Assembly (NCBI GenBank): GCA_963697365.1
Contig: CAVONT010000004.1
Location: 35,915 to 99,914 of the forward strand
DNA from: CAIXZV01 sp963697365
GTDB lineage: Bacteria; Chloroflexota; Limnocylindria; Limnocylindrales; CSP1-4
Direction: 5' to 3'
Length of the DNA stretch: 64,000 bases
Both the position numbers and the translations under genes were made by a program. How positions within the stretch are numbered: the stretch's first letter is position 1; each line of letters begins with the position of its first letter. The notes under the pieces were generated by a model, which saw only the letters and a list, made by a program, of their open reading frames with translations, was not told the DNA's origin and ran no database searches. Below are positions 40,212-49,532 of this stretch, piece after piece.

Positions 40212-41386
40212 GCGGGCCGGACAAGCAGGACCTTCGTCCGGTGGCGGCCGACGCGGGCGAGCCGGTAGCGTCAGCCCCCATGGACACGAATGAGCCGGAC
40301 CTCAACGCGGACGCGATCGAACGGATCTCGCTCTCGGCGCGGCTGCGTCAGACGAAGACCATCGTCTCCATCCTCGTCCCGCTCGCGATCATCGGCTTCT
40401 TCGTGGCGATGAACTGGAAGACCCTGTCGACCGTCCCGGGCTTGATCGCCGGCGCGAACCCCCTGCTCGTTCTGGTCGCGTTCGCCGTCTTCTATCTCGG
40501 GTTCCCGCTCCGCGGCCTCCGCTGGGCGCTGCTGCTCAGGGCGACCGGGTTCCGCATCCAGGTCCGCGACTCCACGGAGATCCTGTACCTCTCGTGGCTC
40601 GTGAACTGCCTGGTGCCGGCCAAGCTGGGCGATGTCTACCGCGCCTACCTGCTCCGCATCAACAGCGATGCCTCGCTCTCGCGGACGTTCGGCACGGTCT
40701 TCATCGAGCGCATCCTCGACATCTTCACCATCGCGATCCTGGGCATCGCCGCCGGGTACTGGAGCTTCCGCACCGGGCTGCCGCCCGAGGTGCAGGTCCT
40801 GTTCGGCGTCGCCGTGGTCGTTATCGTGGTGCTGGCGATCGCCCTGTTCACCTTGCGCAACTTCGGCCGGCCGATCCTGACCAGGCTCCACCTGCCGCAG
40901 CGGATGCTGGAGTTCTACGACCGCTTCGAGCAGGGCGTGTTCGGCGCGCTGGACCGGCGACAGCTGCCGGTGCTCGGGATGCTGAGCGTTGCCATCTGGA
41001 TGACCGAGTCGTTGCGGCTGTTCTTCGTCGTCAAGGCGCTGGGCTTCCCGGACGTGGAGCTTGGGATCTCCGGGGCGGTCTTCGTCGCCCTGATCGGGTC
41101 GCTGCTCACGGCGGTTCCCCTGTCGCCGGCCGGTCTTGGCATCGTCGAGGCCGGCGTTGTCGGCGTCCTCACGCTGGTCTACAACGTGCCGCTGCCCGAG
41201 GCCACCGCGATCGCCCTGCTGGACCGCGTGATCAGCGTGTTCTCGGTGATCGTGTTCGGCTCGATCGTGTACCTGGTGTCGGGCAAGCCGCGCGGACGCG
41301 GGATCCGCGGCTGGGTCCCGGGCGCGGCCGCTGCGGGGTCTGCTTCGGCTCCGCCACCGGCTGCGGGGTCCATGTCGGCTCCGTAG
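40208..41386 (+). CDS. Flippase-like (lysylphosphatidylglycerol synthase TM/UPF0104) membrane protein
   Basis: 392 residues from the overlapping GTG at 40208; an ATG at 40280 (MDTNEPDLNA) would give a shorter form. Eight or so membrane helices with the family pattern: FPLRGLRWALLLRATGF, SWLVNCLVPAKLGDVYRAY, TVFIERILDIFTIAIL and VPLSPAGLGIVEAGVVGVL. Family members include MprF flippase domains and glycolipid transport proteins. A Pro/Ala/Ser tail ends the protein. Likely involved in envelope lipid or glycan export, judged from family only. Confidence 0.85.
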   Translation: MSGPDKQDLRPVAADAGEPVASAPMDTNEPDLNADAIERISLSARLRQTKTIVSILVPLAIIGFFVAMNWKTLSTVPGLIAGANPLLVLVAFAVFYLGFPLRGLRWALLLRATGFRIQVRDSTEILYLSWLVNCLVPAKLGDVYRAYLLRINSDASLSRTFGTVFIERILDIFTIAILGIAAGYWSFRTGLPPEVQVLFGVAVVVIVVLAIALFTLRNFGRPILTRLHLPQRMLEFYDRFEQGVFGALDRRQLPVLGMLSVAIWMTESLRLFFVVKALGFPDVELGISGAVFVALIGSLLTAVPLSPAGLGIVEAGVVGVLTLVYNVPLPEATAIALLDRVISVFSVIVFGSIVYLVSGKPRGRGIRGWVPGAAAAGSASAPPPAAGSMSAP

Positions 41387-41440
41387 GTCCAGGGGCCTGT
41401 CGCCCGCTCCGCAGGTCCAGGGGCCTGTCGCCCGCTCCGC
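41385..41440. repeat. Two perfect 28-bp direct repeats
   Basis: The unit begins AGGTCCAGGGGCC and ends CCCGCTCCGC; copies are at 41385-41412 and 41413-41440 with no difference. The first overlaps the stop codon of the flippase-like gene, so it may be a recent slippage duplication of the gene end. The rest of 41387-41939 has no supportable gene. Confidence 0.85.
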
Positions 41441-41852
41441 AGCGCTGCGGCTGCCGTTCCGCGCTCACGCGTCCGCTCCCTGGCCCGTCCCTCCTCGATC
41501 GCAGTGACCCCGTCTGCCCGCCTGCCCGCCGGCGCTCGGCCAGGACGAGCACTCGCGGTGCCCGGAGGCCGAGTCGTTCGGTCCTGCCGAGCGATCCGAA
41601 CCCGAATCGGGCGTCCCACCGCCAGTTCGATCGATCTGACCGAACAGTGGCCTGGTCGAGGGCCGCAATCGCTCGTTGCTGCCGAACAGGGCGGGCCTGC
41701 CGGGCGGGCACGGGGGGACCGGCAAGGCTACGTGGAGCCCTCCCCGTCTGCGGGGTCCGGGGCCCCCGGTACCCCGATCGGTTCATGGAGGACCGCACAT
41801 GACCACACCAGATGTCCCACCGTCTGGCGGCACGGGTGCACCGGCTGTCAGT

Positions 41853-41862
41853 ACCTATAGGT
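41853..41862. promoter_or_regulatory. Palindrome in the XRE regulator's upstream region
   Basis: ACCTATAGGT is a perfect 10-base palindrome 78 bases before the ATG of the XRE gene. It is the most AT-rich spot in the 550-base gap. It could be a -10 region or an autoregulatory operator; neither is proven. Confidence 0.3.
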
Positions 41863-41939
41863 GATCGCGCGCACCGGCCCCGCACCGGATGCTTCTCCTG
41901 TCCCGCGCATCAGGCTCGCGGGTGAAGCCAAGGCAGAGC

Positions 41940-42500
41940 ATGACCACTGAGAACGGCCGGGCATTCAACGAGTGGCTCCGGACCCAGCTCAAGGCCAAGA
42001 AGATGTCGCAGCGCCAGCTGGCGCAGGCCTCGGGTGTGGACCACTCGACGATCTCGCGGCTGATCCGCGGCGATCGCATGCCGAGCCTGGGCACGGCCAC
42101 GAAGCTGGCTCGCGGGCTCCGCGAGATCCGTGAGGACAGCGACACGCCCGCGACGCTCGGTGTCGTGTCGGCAGGGCCGCAGAACCCGACCGCCCGGGTC
42201 GAGTACGCGCTCCGCGCCGACGAGCAGCTCACGGAGCCGCAGGTCCGCCAGATCATGGAGTACTACCTCGCGGTCCGGGTACGCCGGTTCGCGCGGACAT
42301 ACGCACCCATCAGCACAGTCGAACCAGGCAACGGCAGCACGACGCACGCCGGAGGCGTCTACGGACGTCCGGCGGGCATGGTGGGCAGCGGGGTTTCGAG
42401 CGGCATTGGAGCGCCGACGGCGGTCCGCACCGCACCGCCCTCGCGCTTCGCCGCACCGCGACCCGCGGCTCGGCCACCCAGGGCGCCAGGGCGCCCCTGA
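41940..42500 (+). CDS. XRE-family helix-turn-helix regulator
   Basis: 186 residues from the ATG at 41940, chosen because AAGGCAGAG precedes it and the conserved part begins there. Helix-turn-helix: KKMSQRQLAQASGVDHSTIS and RLIRGDRMPSLGTATKLARG, at residues 20-58. A middle part follows (LRADEQLTEPQVRQIMEYYL). The last 70 residues are low-complexity, rich in Gly, Ala, Pro and Arg, ending in APRPAARPPRAPGRP. It stands alone, convergent with the nfo side and sharing the terminator at 42559-42590. Target unknown. Confidence 0.82.
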   Translation: MTTENGRAFNEWLRTQLKAKKMSQRQLAQASGVDHSTISRLIRGDRMPSLGTATKLARGLREIREDSDTPATLGVVSAGPQNPTARVEYALRADEQLTEPQVRQIMEYYLAVRVRRFARTYAPISTVEPGNGSTTHAGGVYGRPAGMVGSGVSSGIGAPTAVRTAPPSRFAAPRPAARPPRAPGRP

Positions 42501-42558
42501 CCAGAACATCGCAGGGCACTGACCCGGTCGGCACTCCACGGTCCGGGTCTCGGGGACA

Positions 42559-42590
42559 GCGAACGCCGGCTCATGCGAGCCGGCGTTCGC
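42559..42590. terminator. Bidirectional intrinsic terminator
   Basis: A perfect 14-base stem GCGAACGCCGGCTC / GAGCCGGCGTTCGC over an ATGC loop, between convergent genes (XRE from the left, glycosyltransferase remnant and nfo from the right). It lacks a long T-run but is the strongest hairpin in this area. The right arm lies inside the last codons of the truncated glycosyltransferase. Confidence 0.7.
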
Positions 42591-42957
42591 GATTCCTGCG
42601 TCTGCGGATCCACGAGCCTGACACGAACGCCGCCGGTGCCATCAGCCAGTAGACGAGCGGGCCGTGGTGGAACGTGCCCGTGGATGCCAGGGGCCCGAGG
42701 AGTGGGACGACGCCGTTGGCGGCGAGGTCGTGGATGGCAAGCATCTGGTCGCCCTGGTCGGCGTTCCACCGGCCCCGCCCGGCGAGGTCCGGGAGCCGCG
42801 TGACCGCAGCCAGCAGCAGGATCGCGGCGAGCCCTGCAAGCTCCCGTCGGTCTGGCCGTTCTGGCAGGCCTGGCCGGTCTGGCACTCCCGGCCGTCCTGG
42901 CCGGTCTGGCCGGTCTGGCTCTCCTGGCAGGGCGGCCGCGGTCGGTGTCGGGCTCAC
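42571..42957 (-). pseudogene. Truncated membrane glycosyltransferase (PMT/ArnT-like), N-terminal remnant
   Basis: GTG at 42957 overlaps the nfo stop (GTGA). After a Pro/Arg/Asp-rich stretch of about 38 residues made of short repeats (PDRPDRPGRPG), it reads LAGLAAILLLAAVTRLPDL, then WNADQGDQMLAIHDLA and STGTFHHGPLVYWLMAPAAF. This is the typical first helix and luminal loop of mannosyl/arabinosyl-type transferases that use polyprenyl-linked sugars. Those enzymes have 450 or more residues; this one stops at 128, within the terminator hairpin. A deletion that fused it to the terminator is the simplest reading. Confidence 0.65.
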
Positions 42958-43980
42958 GCCCGCGCCTCGGCTGCGGCGTCTTCGACAGGTCCGACGCCTC
43001 CTGGGATGTCCTCCGCTGGCGCAGTGATGTCCTCCGCCGGCGCAGCCCGGCCTCGTGCGCTGCGCGTCGTGAACGCGGACGGCGGGAGCGCGTCGAGCGC
43101 ACGACCGTCCGCCAGGGCCGCCACGCGCGCCACGTTGACCGCGTCCCAGCCCTCCTCCATGCCGGGTGTCTCGAGGTAGTACGCGGCGTGAGCCAGCGAT
43201 GGGTGCGTCACGACGCGCCCGAGGCCCGCGGGGCCGATCCGTCCGGCGCCGATGTGCTCGTGCCGGTCCGTCCCTGAACCCATCGCCGAGCGCGAATCGT
43301 TGAGGTGGACCATCCGCACCCGGTCCAGGCCGAGCTCCCCGTCGAGACGGGCAACCAGGTCGTCGACGCCGGCGATCGTGTCGATCGGGTAGCCGGCGCC
43401 CCACGCGTGCGCGGTGTCGAGACAGAACGCGAACCGGGCGCGCGACACACCGGCGGCCGCGACAGCCTCGATCGATCGCCGCCAGCTCCTCGATCGTCGA
43501 GCCCAACCCGAAGCCGCCACCCGAACCGTTCTCGAGGACCAGCACGACGTCGGGTGCATCGGCGGCGGCGAGCGCGTCGACGCGGGCGATGCCCTCGGCA
43601 AGACGCCCGATGCCGGCCTCGACCCCCGAGCCGCGATGCGAGCCGATGTGGACGTTGACGAAGGCGGCGCCGTACGCCTGCGCGACCTCGAGCTCGTTGA
43701 CGAGGAGGCCCACCGAGCGCTCGAACACGTCGTCGGCGGGGCAGGCGAGGTTGACCAGGTACGGCGCGTGGATTGCGAGCGGCGTGATGTCGTGGCCGGT
43801 GAGGCGGTCGCGGAACGCGGGCAGCTCGCGGGGGAGGGTCGGCCGCCGCTGCCACGACGTCGGGTTGTCGGAGAAGACCTGGAGTGCCGTCAGGCCGATC
43901 GCTGCGGCGCGGTCAGCCGCCTCGACCATGCCGCGGCCCAAGGGCAGGTGGGCGCCGATGCGTCGTCCGTCCGGGAGCAT
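42954..43980 (-). CDS. nfo: Endonuclease IV, AP endonuclease family 2 (one frameshift)
   Basis: Base-excision repair enzyme that cuts 5' to abasic sites, a three-zinc TIM barrel. ATG at 43980: RRIGAHLPLGRGMVEAADRA, LQVFSDNPTSWQ, LAIHAPYLVNLA, FVNVHIGSH and VLVLENGSGGGFG run to about 43490. A shift there moves the frame, and FCLDTAHAWGAGY, MVHLNDSRSAMGSGTDRHEH and LETPGMEEGW complete the family motifs. The zinc ligands (His, Glu, Asp) are all in place. The C-terminus has a repeated APAEDI extension. The stop overlaps the glycosyltransferase remnant. Confidence 0.9.
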
Positions 43981-44132
43981 GCATGCAAGCGTAGCCCAGG
44001 GGAGCGTGCGCCTCGTGCGCAACCCTGCGCCGCCTGTCCCATACAGGCCCCGCGCAGGGCGTGCGCCCGTCCGTGCCTGTGCGGTGCGCGCCGGTCGACG
44101 GAGCGGCCGGATCCCGATCCTGCACCCAGGGG

Positions 44133-44720
44133 CTAGCGGGCCTTGGACCCCTTCTTCGCGGTGTAGTCGCCGCCGACAACCGGCTCGATCAACCCGTAGT
44201 TGCCGTCCTTGCGCTGGTAGAGGACCGCGACCCGCTCGGTCTCAGCGTTCACGAACACGTAGAAGTCGTGGCCCAGCTCGGTCATTGCCGCAACCGCGTC
44301 CTCCTCGAACATCGGCTCGATGGCGAAGCGCTTGGTCTTGACGATCTGCCGCTCTGGGGTCCCATCGGCCGTCCCGTCCGCGATCTTGCGGAGGATCTCC
44401 TTCTCCTCCTCGGGGCGGGCTCGGACGCGGGGCTTCTCCTTGAAGTCGATCGCCTGCCGCTCGACCTTGTCCACCACGACGTCGATGGCGGCCTGGTAGG
44501 ACGCGCCGGTCGCGTGGCTCTTGAGGGCCTTCCCGTCGATGACGAGCGTGACGTCCGCGATGTGGGCGTCAGCGGCACTGCGATGCGACTCGTTGGAGAG
44601 CTCCAGCGTCACGTCCGAACGGTCATCGAGGAGGCGCTCGAGGCGGGCGAACTTCCGCTCCGCGTACTGCCGGACCCGGTCCGGGACCTCGAGGTTCTTG
44701 CCCCTGACGATCGTCCTCAC
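44133..44720 (-). CDS. hpf: Ribosome hibernation promoting factor, long form
   Basis: 195 residues from the GTG at 44720, supported by GGGAGG at good spacing; an ATG at 44795 would add 25 unconserved residues. N-terminal S30AE domain (VRGKNLEVPDRVRQYAERKF) and C-terminal dimerisation domain (VKTKRFAIEPMFEEDAVAAM; GHDFYVFVNAETERVAVLYQ). The long form pairs 70S ribosomes into inactive 100S dimers in stationary phase. The promoter at 44798-44827 lies upstream. Confidence 0.93.
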   Translation of the reverse strand: MRTIVRGKNLEVPDRVRQYAERKFARLERLLDDRSDVTLELSNESHRSAADAHIADVTLVIDGKALKSHATGASYQAAIDVVVDKVERQAIDFKEKPRVRARPEEEKEILRKIADGTADGTPERQIVKTKRFAIEPMFEEDAVAAMTELGHDFYVFVNAETERVAVLYQRKDGNYGLIEPVVGGDYTAKKGSKAR

Positions 44721-44797
44721 GGGTGACCTCCCGGCGCTGCGAGCGCCTGGCTCTGGGGCGAGGGAGCCGTATGGGACGGGCTCCAGCTCGGACATCG

Positions 44798-44827
44798 AGT
44801 ATAGCCAGCAGCGCCCGTCAGGCCGAA
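44798..44827 (-). promoter_or_regulatory. Putative hpf promoter
   Basis: On the minus strand, -35 TTCGGC (44822-44827) and -10 TATACT (44798-44803) are 18 bases apart. The -10 is close to consensus, rare in this GC-rich DNA. A start near 44791 would give a leader of about 70 bases. Confidence 0.55.
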
Positions 44828-44884
44828 GTGCCGCACGTCGCCGCAACACCGCCGACCGTCACCCCGCGCGCGCGAAGGCACAGA

Positions 44885-44930
44885 TCGCTCGCGCACGACG
44901 GCACTCATCGCTCACGCGCGACGGCACTCA
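44885..44930. repeat. 23-bp tandem duplication of the comF 3' end
   Basis: Two 23-base units (44885-44907 and 44908-44930) differ at two positions; both hold CGACGGCACTCA. A partial third copy is the end of comF itself. Read on the minus strand, each ends with codons for ArgGluArg and a stop-like TGA, so the end of comF seems to have been copied downstream. Confidence 0.75.
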
Positions 44931-45603
44931 TCGCTCGCGGGCGACCGTCACCGCGCTGACCGCCCGGGCGCCCGCCCCCAGGAGCGCATGTGCGGCCTCG
45001 CACAGGGTGGACCCCGTCGTCACCACGTCGTCCACCAGCACGATCCAGCGGCCGCGGACGGCGGTCGCGAGCCTGTGGCGCGACCACGAATGCCTCGGCC
45101 ATGTTGGCGGCCCGGTGCCGCCGGTCAAGGCGGAACTGGGGGGCGGTCGCGCGTGCCCGGACCACCGCCTCCACGCAGGGGAGCCCCAGGCTGGCCGCCG
45201 CCACCCGGGCCAGCAGCACCGCCTGGTCATAGCCACGCTCTCGGCGGCGCTGCGCGTGGACCGGGACCGGCACGAGGATCTCGCCGCCAGCTCCGGCCTG
45301 CCGCCAGCGCTCAGCCACCGCCTCCCCGAGCGGCACGGCCAGCCGCTGCTCCGCCGCGTACTTGAGCGCGTGGAGGGCGTGGCGCGTGGTGCCGCCGAAG
45401 GGCGCACACCACTCGAGCTGGAGGAGGGGGTGTGGCGGACCCTCGCCCAGGCCCATCGGTGTCCCCGGCGGCAGCGCGATCCGGGACCTGACCGCCGGGA
45501 GGCATTGCGGGCACAGGGCGGCACCCTCAGCACCGCATCCGGCACAGGTCGCGGGCAGGGCGAGGTCCAGGAGGCGGCCGACGGGCCGAAGCAGTGCGGT
45601 CAT
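44928..45603 (-). CDS. ComF-family phosphoribosyltransferase-like protein (one frameshift)
   Basis: ATG at 45603. N-terminal Cys motif (PATCAGCGAEGAALCPQCL), possibly a zinc ribbon, then LKYAAEQRLAVPLGEAVAER and VPVPVHAQRRRERGYDQAVL, the family core. After a one-base shift near 45080 the PRPP-binding loop VLVDDVVTTGSTLCEAA ends the protein. ComF is needed for DNA uptake in several bacteria. About 225 residues, normal. The neighbouring Tad pilus genes may or may not be functionally linked. Confidence 0.88.
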
Positions 45604-45677
45604 GCGTAGAGCGTGGTCATGCGAAGAGCATGACCGGCGCCACTCAACGGCGGCTTATCGGCTTATCGGCTGATCGT
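45604..45677. other. Short spacer with hairpin and 8-bp triplet repeat
   Basis: GGTCATGC-GAAGA-GCATGACC (45615-45635) is a perfect 8-base inverted repeat just upstream of comF. Next to it, CGGCTTAT, CGGCTTAT and CGGCTGAT follow head to tail at 45651-45674. The hairpin may stop transcripts from the DUF192 gene or control comF. Confidence 0.45.
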
Positions 45678-46070
45678 CTACCCGGGATCCTGCTCCAGGA
45701 CCTCCACGTGGTCGCCCACGACGGTCCCCGACGCGTCGATCGTGCCTACGGGCAGCTCCAGCACGCCGTCGGCGCCGCGCACCAGCGGCACGATCCCGGT
45801 CCACGTCCGGAGCCCGCGATGCACGGACAGCACGCGCCGGGTCCCGTCCGGCTCCGGCCTGGAGACGAACACGGCGTCGATCGGGAAGCGCATGAACATC
45901 ATGTGGATCCCGTTGCTGGCGGGCAGCCAGAGGCCGTCCCCGGCCGGCAGCGAGGGACGGCCCATCAGGCCCATGAACTTGGCCCAGAGCGACCCCGCGG
46001 TCTCCAGTCGCTCAGCGAGCACCGAGTCCCGGTCGAGATTGCGCGCGACCCCGCGCGGATTGGCTGTCAC
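45678..46070 (-). CDS. DUF192 family protein
   Basis: 130 residues. Conserved DUF192 pattern: RLETAGSLWAKFMGLMGRPS, LPASNGIHMMFMRFPIDAVF and a final GVLELPVGTID. These small beta proteins are often secreted, but no signal peptide is seen here. In several bacteria they accompany pilus or Tad loci. It follows tadC by 24 bases on the same strand and may belong to that operon. Molecular role unknown. Confidence 0.88.
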   Translation of the reverse strand: MTANPRGVARNLDRDSVLAERLETAGSLWAKFMGLMGRPSLPAGDGLWLPASNGIHMMFMRFPIDAVFVSRPEPDGTRRVLSVHRGLRTWTGIVPLVRGADGVLELPVGTIDASGTVVGDHVEVLEQDPG

Positions 46071-46094
46071 CAGAGACCCGGGCGCGATCGACGG

Positions 46095-47033
46095 TCAGAC
46101 GCCGCCCAGGCCCTGCATGATCAGGATGATCGCCGGGCCAAGGATGATGATGAACAGCGACGGGAAGATGCACCCCACCAGCGGGAACAGCATCTTGATC
46201 GGCGCCTTGGCTGCCATCTCCTCGGCGCGCTGGCGGCGCTCGATGCGGAGCTGCTCGGACTGGACCTGCAGGACCTTCGAGATCGAGACGCCCAACTGCT
46301 CGGCCTGGATGACCGCGCCGATGAAGTTGGTCAGGGCCGGCACCTCGGTGCGCGGGACGATGTCGCGCAGTGCTTCGCGACGTGCCTTGCCCACGCGGAT
46401 CTCGGCCAGCGCCCGGCGGAACTCCTCGGTGAGGGGCCCCTTCAGCTTCTCGACCACCTTGCCGAGCGCCCCGTCGAAGCCGAGGCCGGCCCGGACGGAG
46501 ATCGTCAGCAGGTCCAGGGCATCCGGGATGGTCAGCAGGATCGCCTTCTGGCGCTTCTTGATCCGGCCGCCCAGCCAGAACTCCGGGGCCATGAACCCGA
46601 TGCCGGCGGCGGCGGCGACCATCAGGATGTTGATACCGAGTGGCAGGGAGATGAAACCGGGGAAGACGAAGAGCAGGACTCCGATCCCGGCCCCGACGAT
46701 CACGCCGATCGCCTTGATGCCGAGCCAGTCCGCCACGCGCAGATCGCCCGGATTGCCTGCCAGCGCGAGGCGCTTCTCCGTGGACTCGCTGAACGAGGTA
46801 CTCGTCACGCGCGCCACGGAGCCCGAGAGGCGGCCCATCAGGGGCCGGATTGTCCGCTCGAAGACGGGCTGCTGGAGCTCCAGCTCCTCGAGGTTCTTGG
46901 CCTGCATGGACCCCAGCTGGGTCAGCCGGGCCTGGACCGGATCGGCCTTGGGGCTGGACGCGAGCCCGACGAAGATGAGCAGGATCGCGAACGCGGCGAG
47001 CGCCGCGATCAGGATGGGCATCATTCCTTCCAC
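46095..47033 (-). CDS. tadC: Tad pilus inner-membrane platform protein TadC
   Basis: 312 residues, GTG start at 47033 (GAGG in the end of tadB is seven bases upstream). T2SF/GspF-type domain in the C-terminal half: LTIPDALDLLTISVRAGLGF, GALGKVVEKLKGPLTEEFRR, and a final pair of membrane helices (MLFPLVGCIFPSLFIIILG). N-terminal helix PILIAALAAFAILLIFVGLA. With TadB it anchors the CpaF ATPase during pilus assembly. It overlaps closely with tadB (two bases between). Confidence 0.92.
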   Translation of the reverse strand: MEGMMPILIAALAAFAILLIFVGLASSPKADPVQARLTQLGSMQAKNLEELELQQPVFERTIRPLMGRLSGSVARVTSTSFSESTEKRLALAGNPGDLRVADWLGIKAIGVIVGAGIGVLLFVFPGFISLPLGINILMVAAAAGIGFMAPEFWLGGRIKKRQKAILLTIPDALDLLTISVRAGLGFDGALGKVVEKLKGPLTEEFRRALAEIRVGKARREALRDIVPRTEVPALTNFIGAVIQAEQLGVSISKVLQVQSEQLRIERRQRAEEMAAKAPIKMLFPLVGCIFPSLFIIILGPAIILIMQGLGGV

Positions 47034-47035
47034 GG

Positions 47036-48052
47036 CTAGACCTCGATATCCACGATCTTGCGGATGAGCATGAAGCCGATGAACATCGAGAACCCACCGA
47101 GGAACAGGATCAGCACGCCGAGCGGGAGCCCCAGGAACCCGGGCGGGTTCATGAACAGCGGCGCCATGAAGGTGGGCGCAAGGATGAACAGGAAGCCGGC
47201 GAGGCCGATGGGCAGGAAGCCCACGACGTAGCCGGACATCCGCTGCTGGGCGGTCAGGGTGTTGATCTCGCCCTTGATCCTGACCCGCTCGCGGATGGTG
47301 AACGCGATGGAGTCCAGGATCTCGGCGAGGTTGCCGCCGACCGTGTGCTGGATGGAGATGGCGGTGGCCATCAGCTCCAGGTCGTCCGACCGCACGCGGC
47401 GGACCATGTTCTCCAGCGCCACATCGAACGAGAGGCCCAGGTTGACCTCCCGGATCACGCGGTTGAACTCGGTGGAGACGGGCGGCCGCCCCTCGCGGAC
47501 GACCAGCTCGATGGCCTGCAGGAAGGACGAGCCCGCGCGCAGGGCGTTCGCGATCAGGGTGATCGTGTCCGGCAGCTGCTTGTTGAACGCCTTGATGCGG
47601 CCTGACTTGCGCCTGCCGAGCCAGAATCGCGGCAGCATGAAGCCGATCAGCAGCCCGATGATCAGGAAGAGCGGGTTGCCGAGCGCCGGGAAGACGACCG
47701 AGAAGGCGAGCATCACCAGCGGCACGCCGATCGTCACGCCGGCCCAGAGGAAGAGGTACTCGGAGACCTTGAGCTGGAGGTCGGCGCGGGCGATCTCGCG
47801 CGCCAGGTTGGCGCCGAAGTCCCGCTGCTCGACGACCTTGTTGAGCTGCGCCATCGTGGCGCTCGACTGGATCGCGGTGGCCAGGTTCTGGCTGTCACCG
47901 TCACCCTTGGCGGGCTTGTCGGGGCGTCCTGACGCATAGCGCTCGAGACGGGCGTTGATCCCGCTGCCCCCGCTCGACATCGCGATCCCCACCGCGATCA
48001 GCAGGATCGCGAGGGCCGCAACGCCGGCGATGAGGAGGGTCGTCGTATCCAC
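47036..48052 (-). CDS. tadB: Tad pilus inner-membrane platform protein TadB
   Basis: 338 residues, GTG start at 48052. GspF-type domain: LPDTITLIANALRAGSSFLQ, REVNLGLSFDVALENMVRR and SIQHTVGGNLAEILDSIAFT. Four membrane segments: one at the N-terminus, two in the middle (WAGVTIGVPLVMLAFSVVF) and two near the end (FLPIGLAGFLFILAPTF). It pairs with TadC. Intact frame. Confidence 0.93.
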   Translation of the reverse strand: MDTTTLLIAGVAALAILLIAVGIAMSSGGSGINARLERYASGRPDKPAKGDGDSQNLATAIQSSATMAQLNKVVEQRDFGANLAREIARADLQLKVSEYLFLWAGVTIGVPLVMLAFSVVFPALGNPLFLIIGLLIGFMLPRFWLGRRKSGRIKAFNKQLPDTITLIANALRAGSSFLQAIELVVREGRPPVSTEFNRVIREVNLGLSFDVALENMVRRVRSDDLELMATAISIQHTVGGNLAEILDSIAFTIRERVRIKGEINTLTAQQRMSGYVVGFLPIGLAGFLFILAPTFMAPLFMNPPGFLGLPLGVLILFLGGFSMFIGFMLIRKIVDIEV

Positions 48053-48073
48053 GGCTGCTGGCTTCCCTCCCTG

Positions 48074-49488
48074 CTAGTACTCGAAGCCGAAGAGGCCCGG
48101 CGGCAGGTGGATCCCCTGGACCTCGAACTTCTCGACGAACTTGGGCCGGATGCCGGTGGGCTTGAGGCGGCCGTCGATCCTGCCTTCGGAAACGCCCGTC
48201 TGCTCGAAGACGAACACGTCCTGCATCACGATCACATCACCCTCCATGCCCTGGACCTCGGTGATGTTGGTGATGCGGCGCGAGCCGTCCTTGAGGCGCG
48301 CCTGGTGGACGATCAGGTCCACCGCGGAGGCGATCTGCTCGCGGATGGCGCGGACCGGCAGGTCGATGCCGGCCATCAGGACCATGGTCTCGAGGCGCGA
48401 GAGCATGTCGCGGGGGCTGTTGGCGTGGCCGGTGGTCATCGAGCCGTCGTGGCCGGTGTTCATGGCCTGGAGCATGTCCAGCGCCTCGCCACCGCGGCAC
48501 TCGCCGACGATGATGCGGTCGGGGCGCATGCGCAGGGAGTTGCGGACCAGGTCGCGGATGGTGATCTCGCCCTTGCCCTCGATGTTGGGCGGGCGGGACT
48601 CCAGGGTCACGACGTGCTCCTGGCGGAGCTGGAGCTCGGCCGCGTCCTCGATCGTGACGATGCGCTCGTCGTTGGGGATGAAGGACGAGAGCACGTTGAG
48701 CGTGGTCGTCTTGCCCGAGCCGGTGCCGCCGGAGACGATGATGTTGAGCCGGGCCTCGACGCGGCGCGGAGGAACTCGACCATGTCCGGCGTGGCGGACC
48801 CGAAGCGGACCAGGTCGTCCACCGTGAGCGGGCTCGCCGAGAACTTCCGGATGGTGACGACCGGTCCCACGAGCGACAGCGGCGGGATGATCGCGTTGAC
48901 GCGGGAGCCGTCGGGCAGGCGGGCATCGACCATCGGGGAGGACTCGTCCACGCGCCGGCCGATCGGGGCGATGATCCGATCGATGATCCGCATCACGTGG
49001 TCGTCGTTCTGGAAGACGACGTTGGTCAGCTCCAGGCGGCCGCTGCGCTCGATGTAGACCTGGCGGGGGCCGTTGACCATGACCTCCGAGATGGATTCGT
49101 CGCGGAGCAGGGGCTCGAGCGGTCCGAGGCCGATGATCTCGTCGGTGATCTGCTCGAGCATCCGCACCCGCTCGGCACGGGTGAGCGCGAGACCTTCCTC
49201 GTCGATGACCTTGCCGAAGATCTCCTCGATCTGCCGGCGGACCTCGACCTGGTTGGACAGGTCCAGCTTGGGGTCCAGGTCCTGGATGACGCGGTTCTGG
49301 ATCCGGAACTTGACGTCCCGGAAGGACTCGCGTACTGGCGCCTGGGTCATCAGACGGCCGGCCGGCGCCTGTGGCGCGGACGGCGGACCGCCCTGACCCC
49401 CCGGCGTCGTCGCCGGCAGGTTCGACTGTCCCTCGGGTCCCGCCCCGGCGCCGGGACGGGCGCTCTCGATCCGCTTGAGGAGACTCAT
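48074..49488 (-). CDS. cpaF: Tad pilus assembly ATPase CpaF/TadA (one frameshift)
   Basis: Secretion-type (VirB11-like) ATPase that drives pilus polymerisation. ATG at 49488; N-terminal Pro/Gly-rich tail, then RDVKFRIQNRVIQDLDPKLD and EVMVNGPRQVYIERSGRLEL. After a shift near 48770 come the P-loop IIVSGGTGSGKTTTLNVLSS, the Asp box TIEDAAELQLRQEHVVTLES and the Walker B/His box (IIVGECRGGEALDMLQAMNT, MTTGHANSP). About 470 codons, family norm. The shift lies in a stretch where normal CpaF is uniform, so it is probably an error. Confidence 0.93.
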
Positions 49489-49532
49489 CGGCTATTCCCC
49501 TTCGACCGCGAACGGCCGCACCCGCTGCTGCA

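Noticed and set aside
42840..42930. Repeated CCGGTCTGG units as a regulatory array
   Set aside because: They encode the Pro/Arg/Asp stretch of the glycosyltransferase remnant and nothing else supports a regulatory role.
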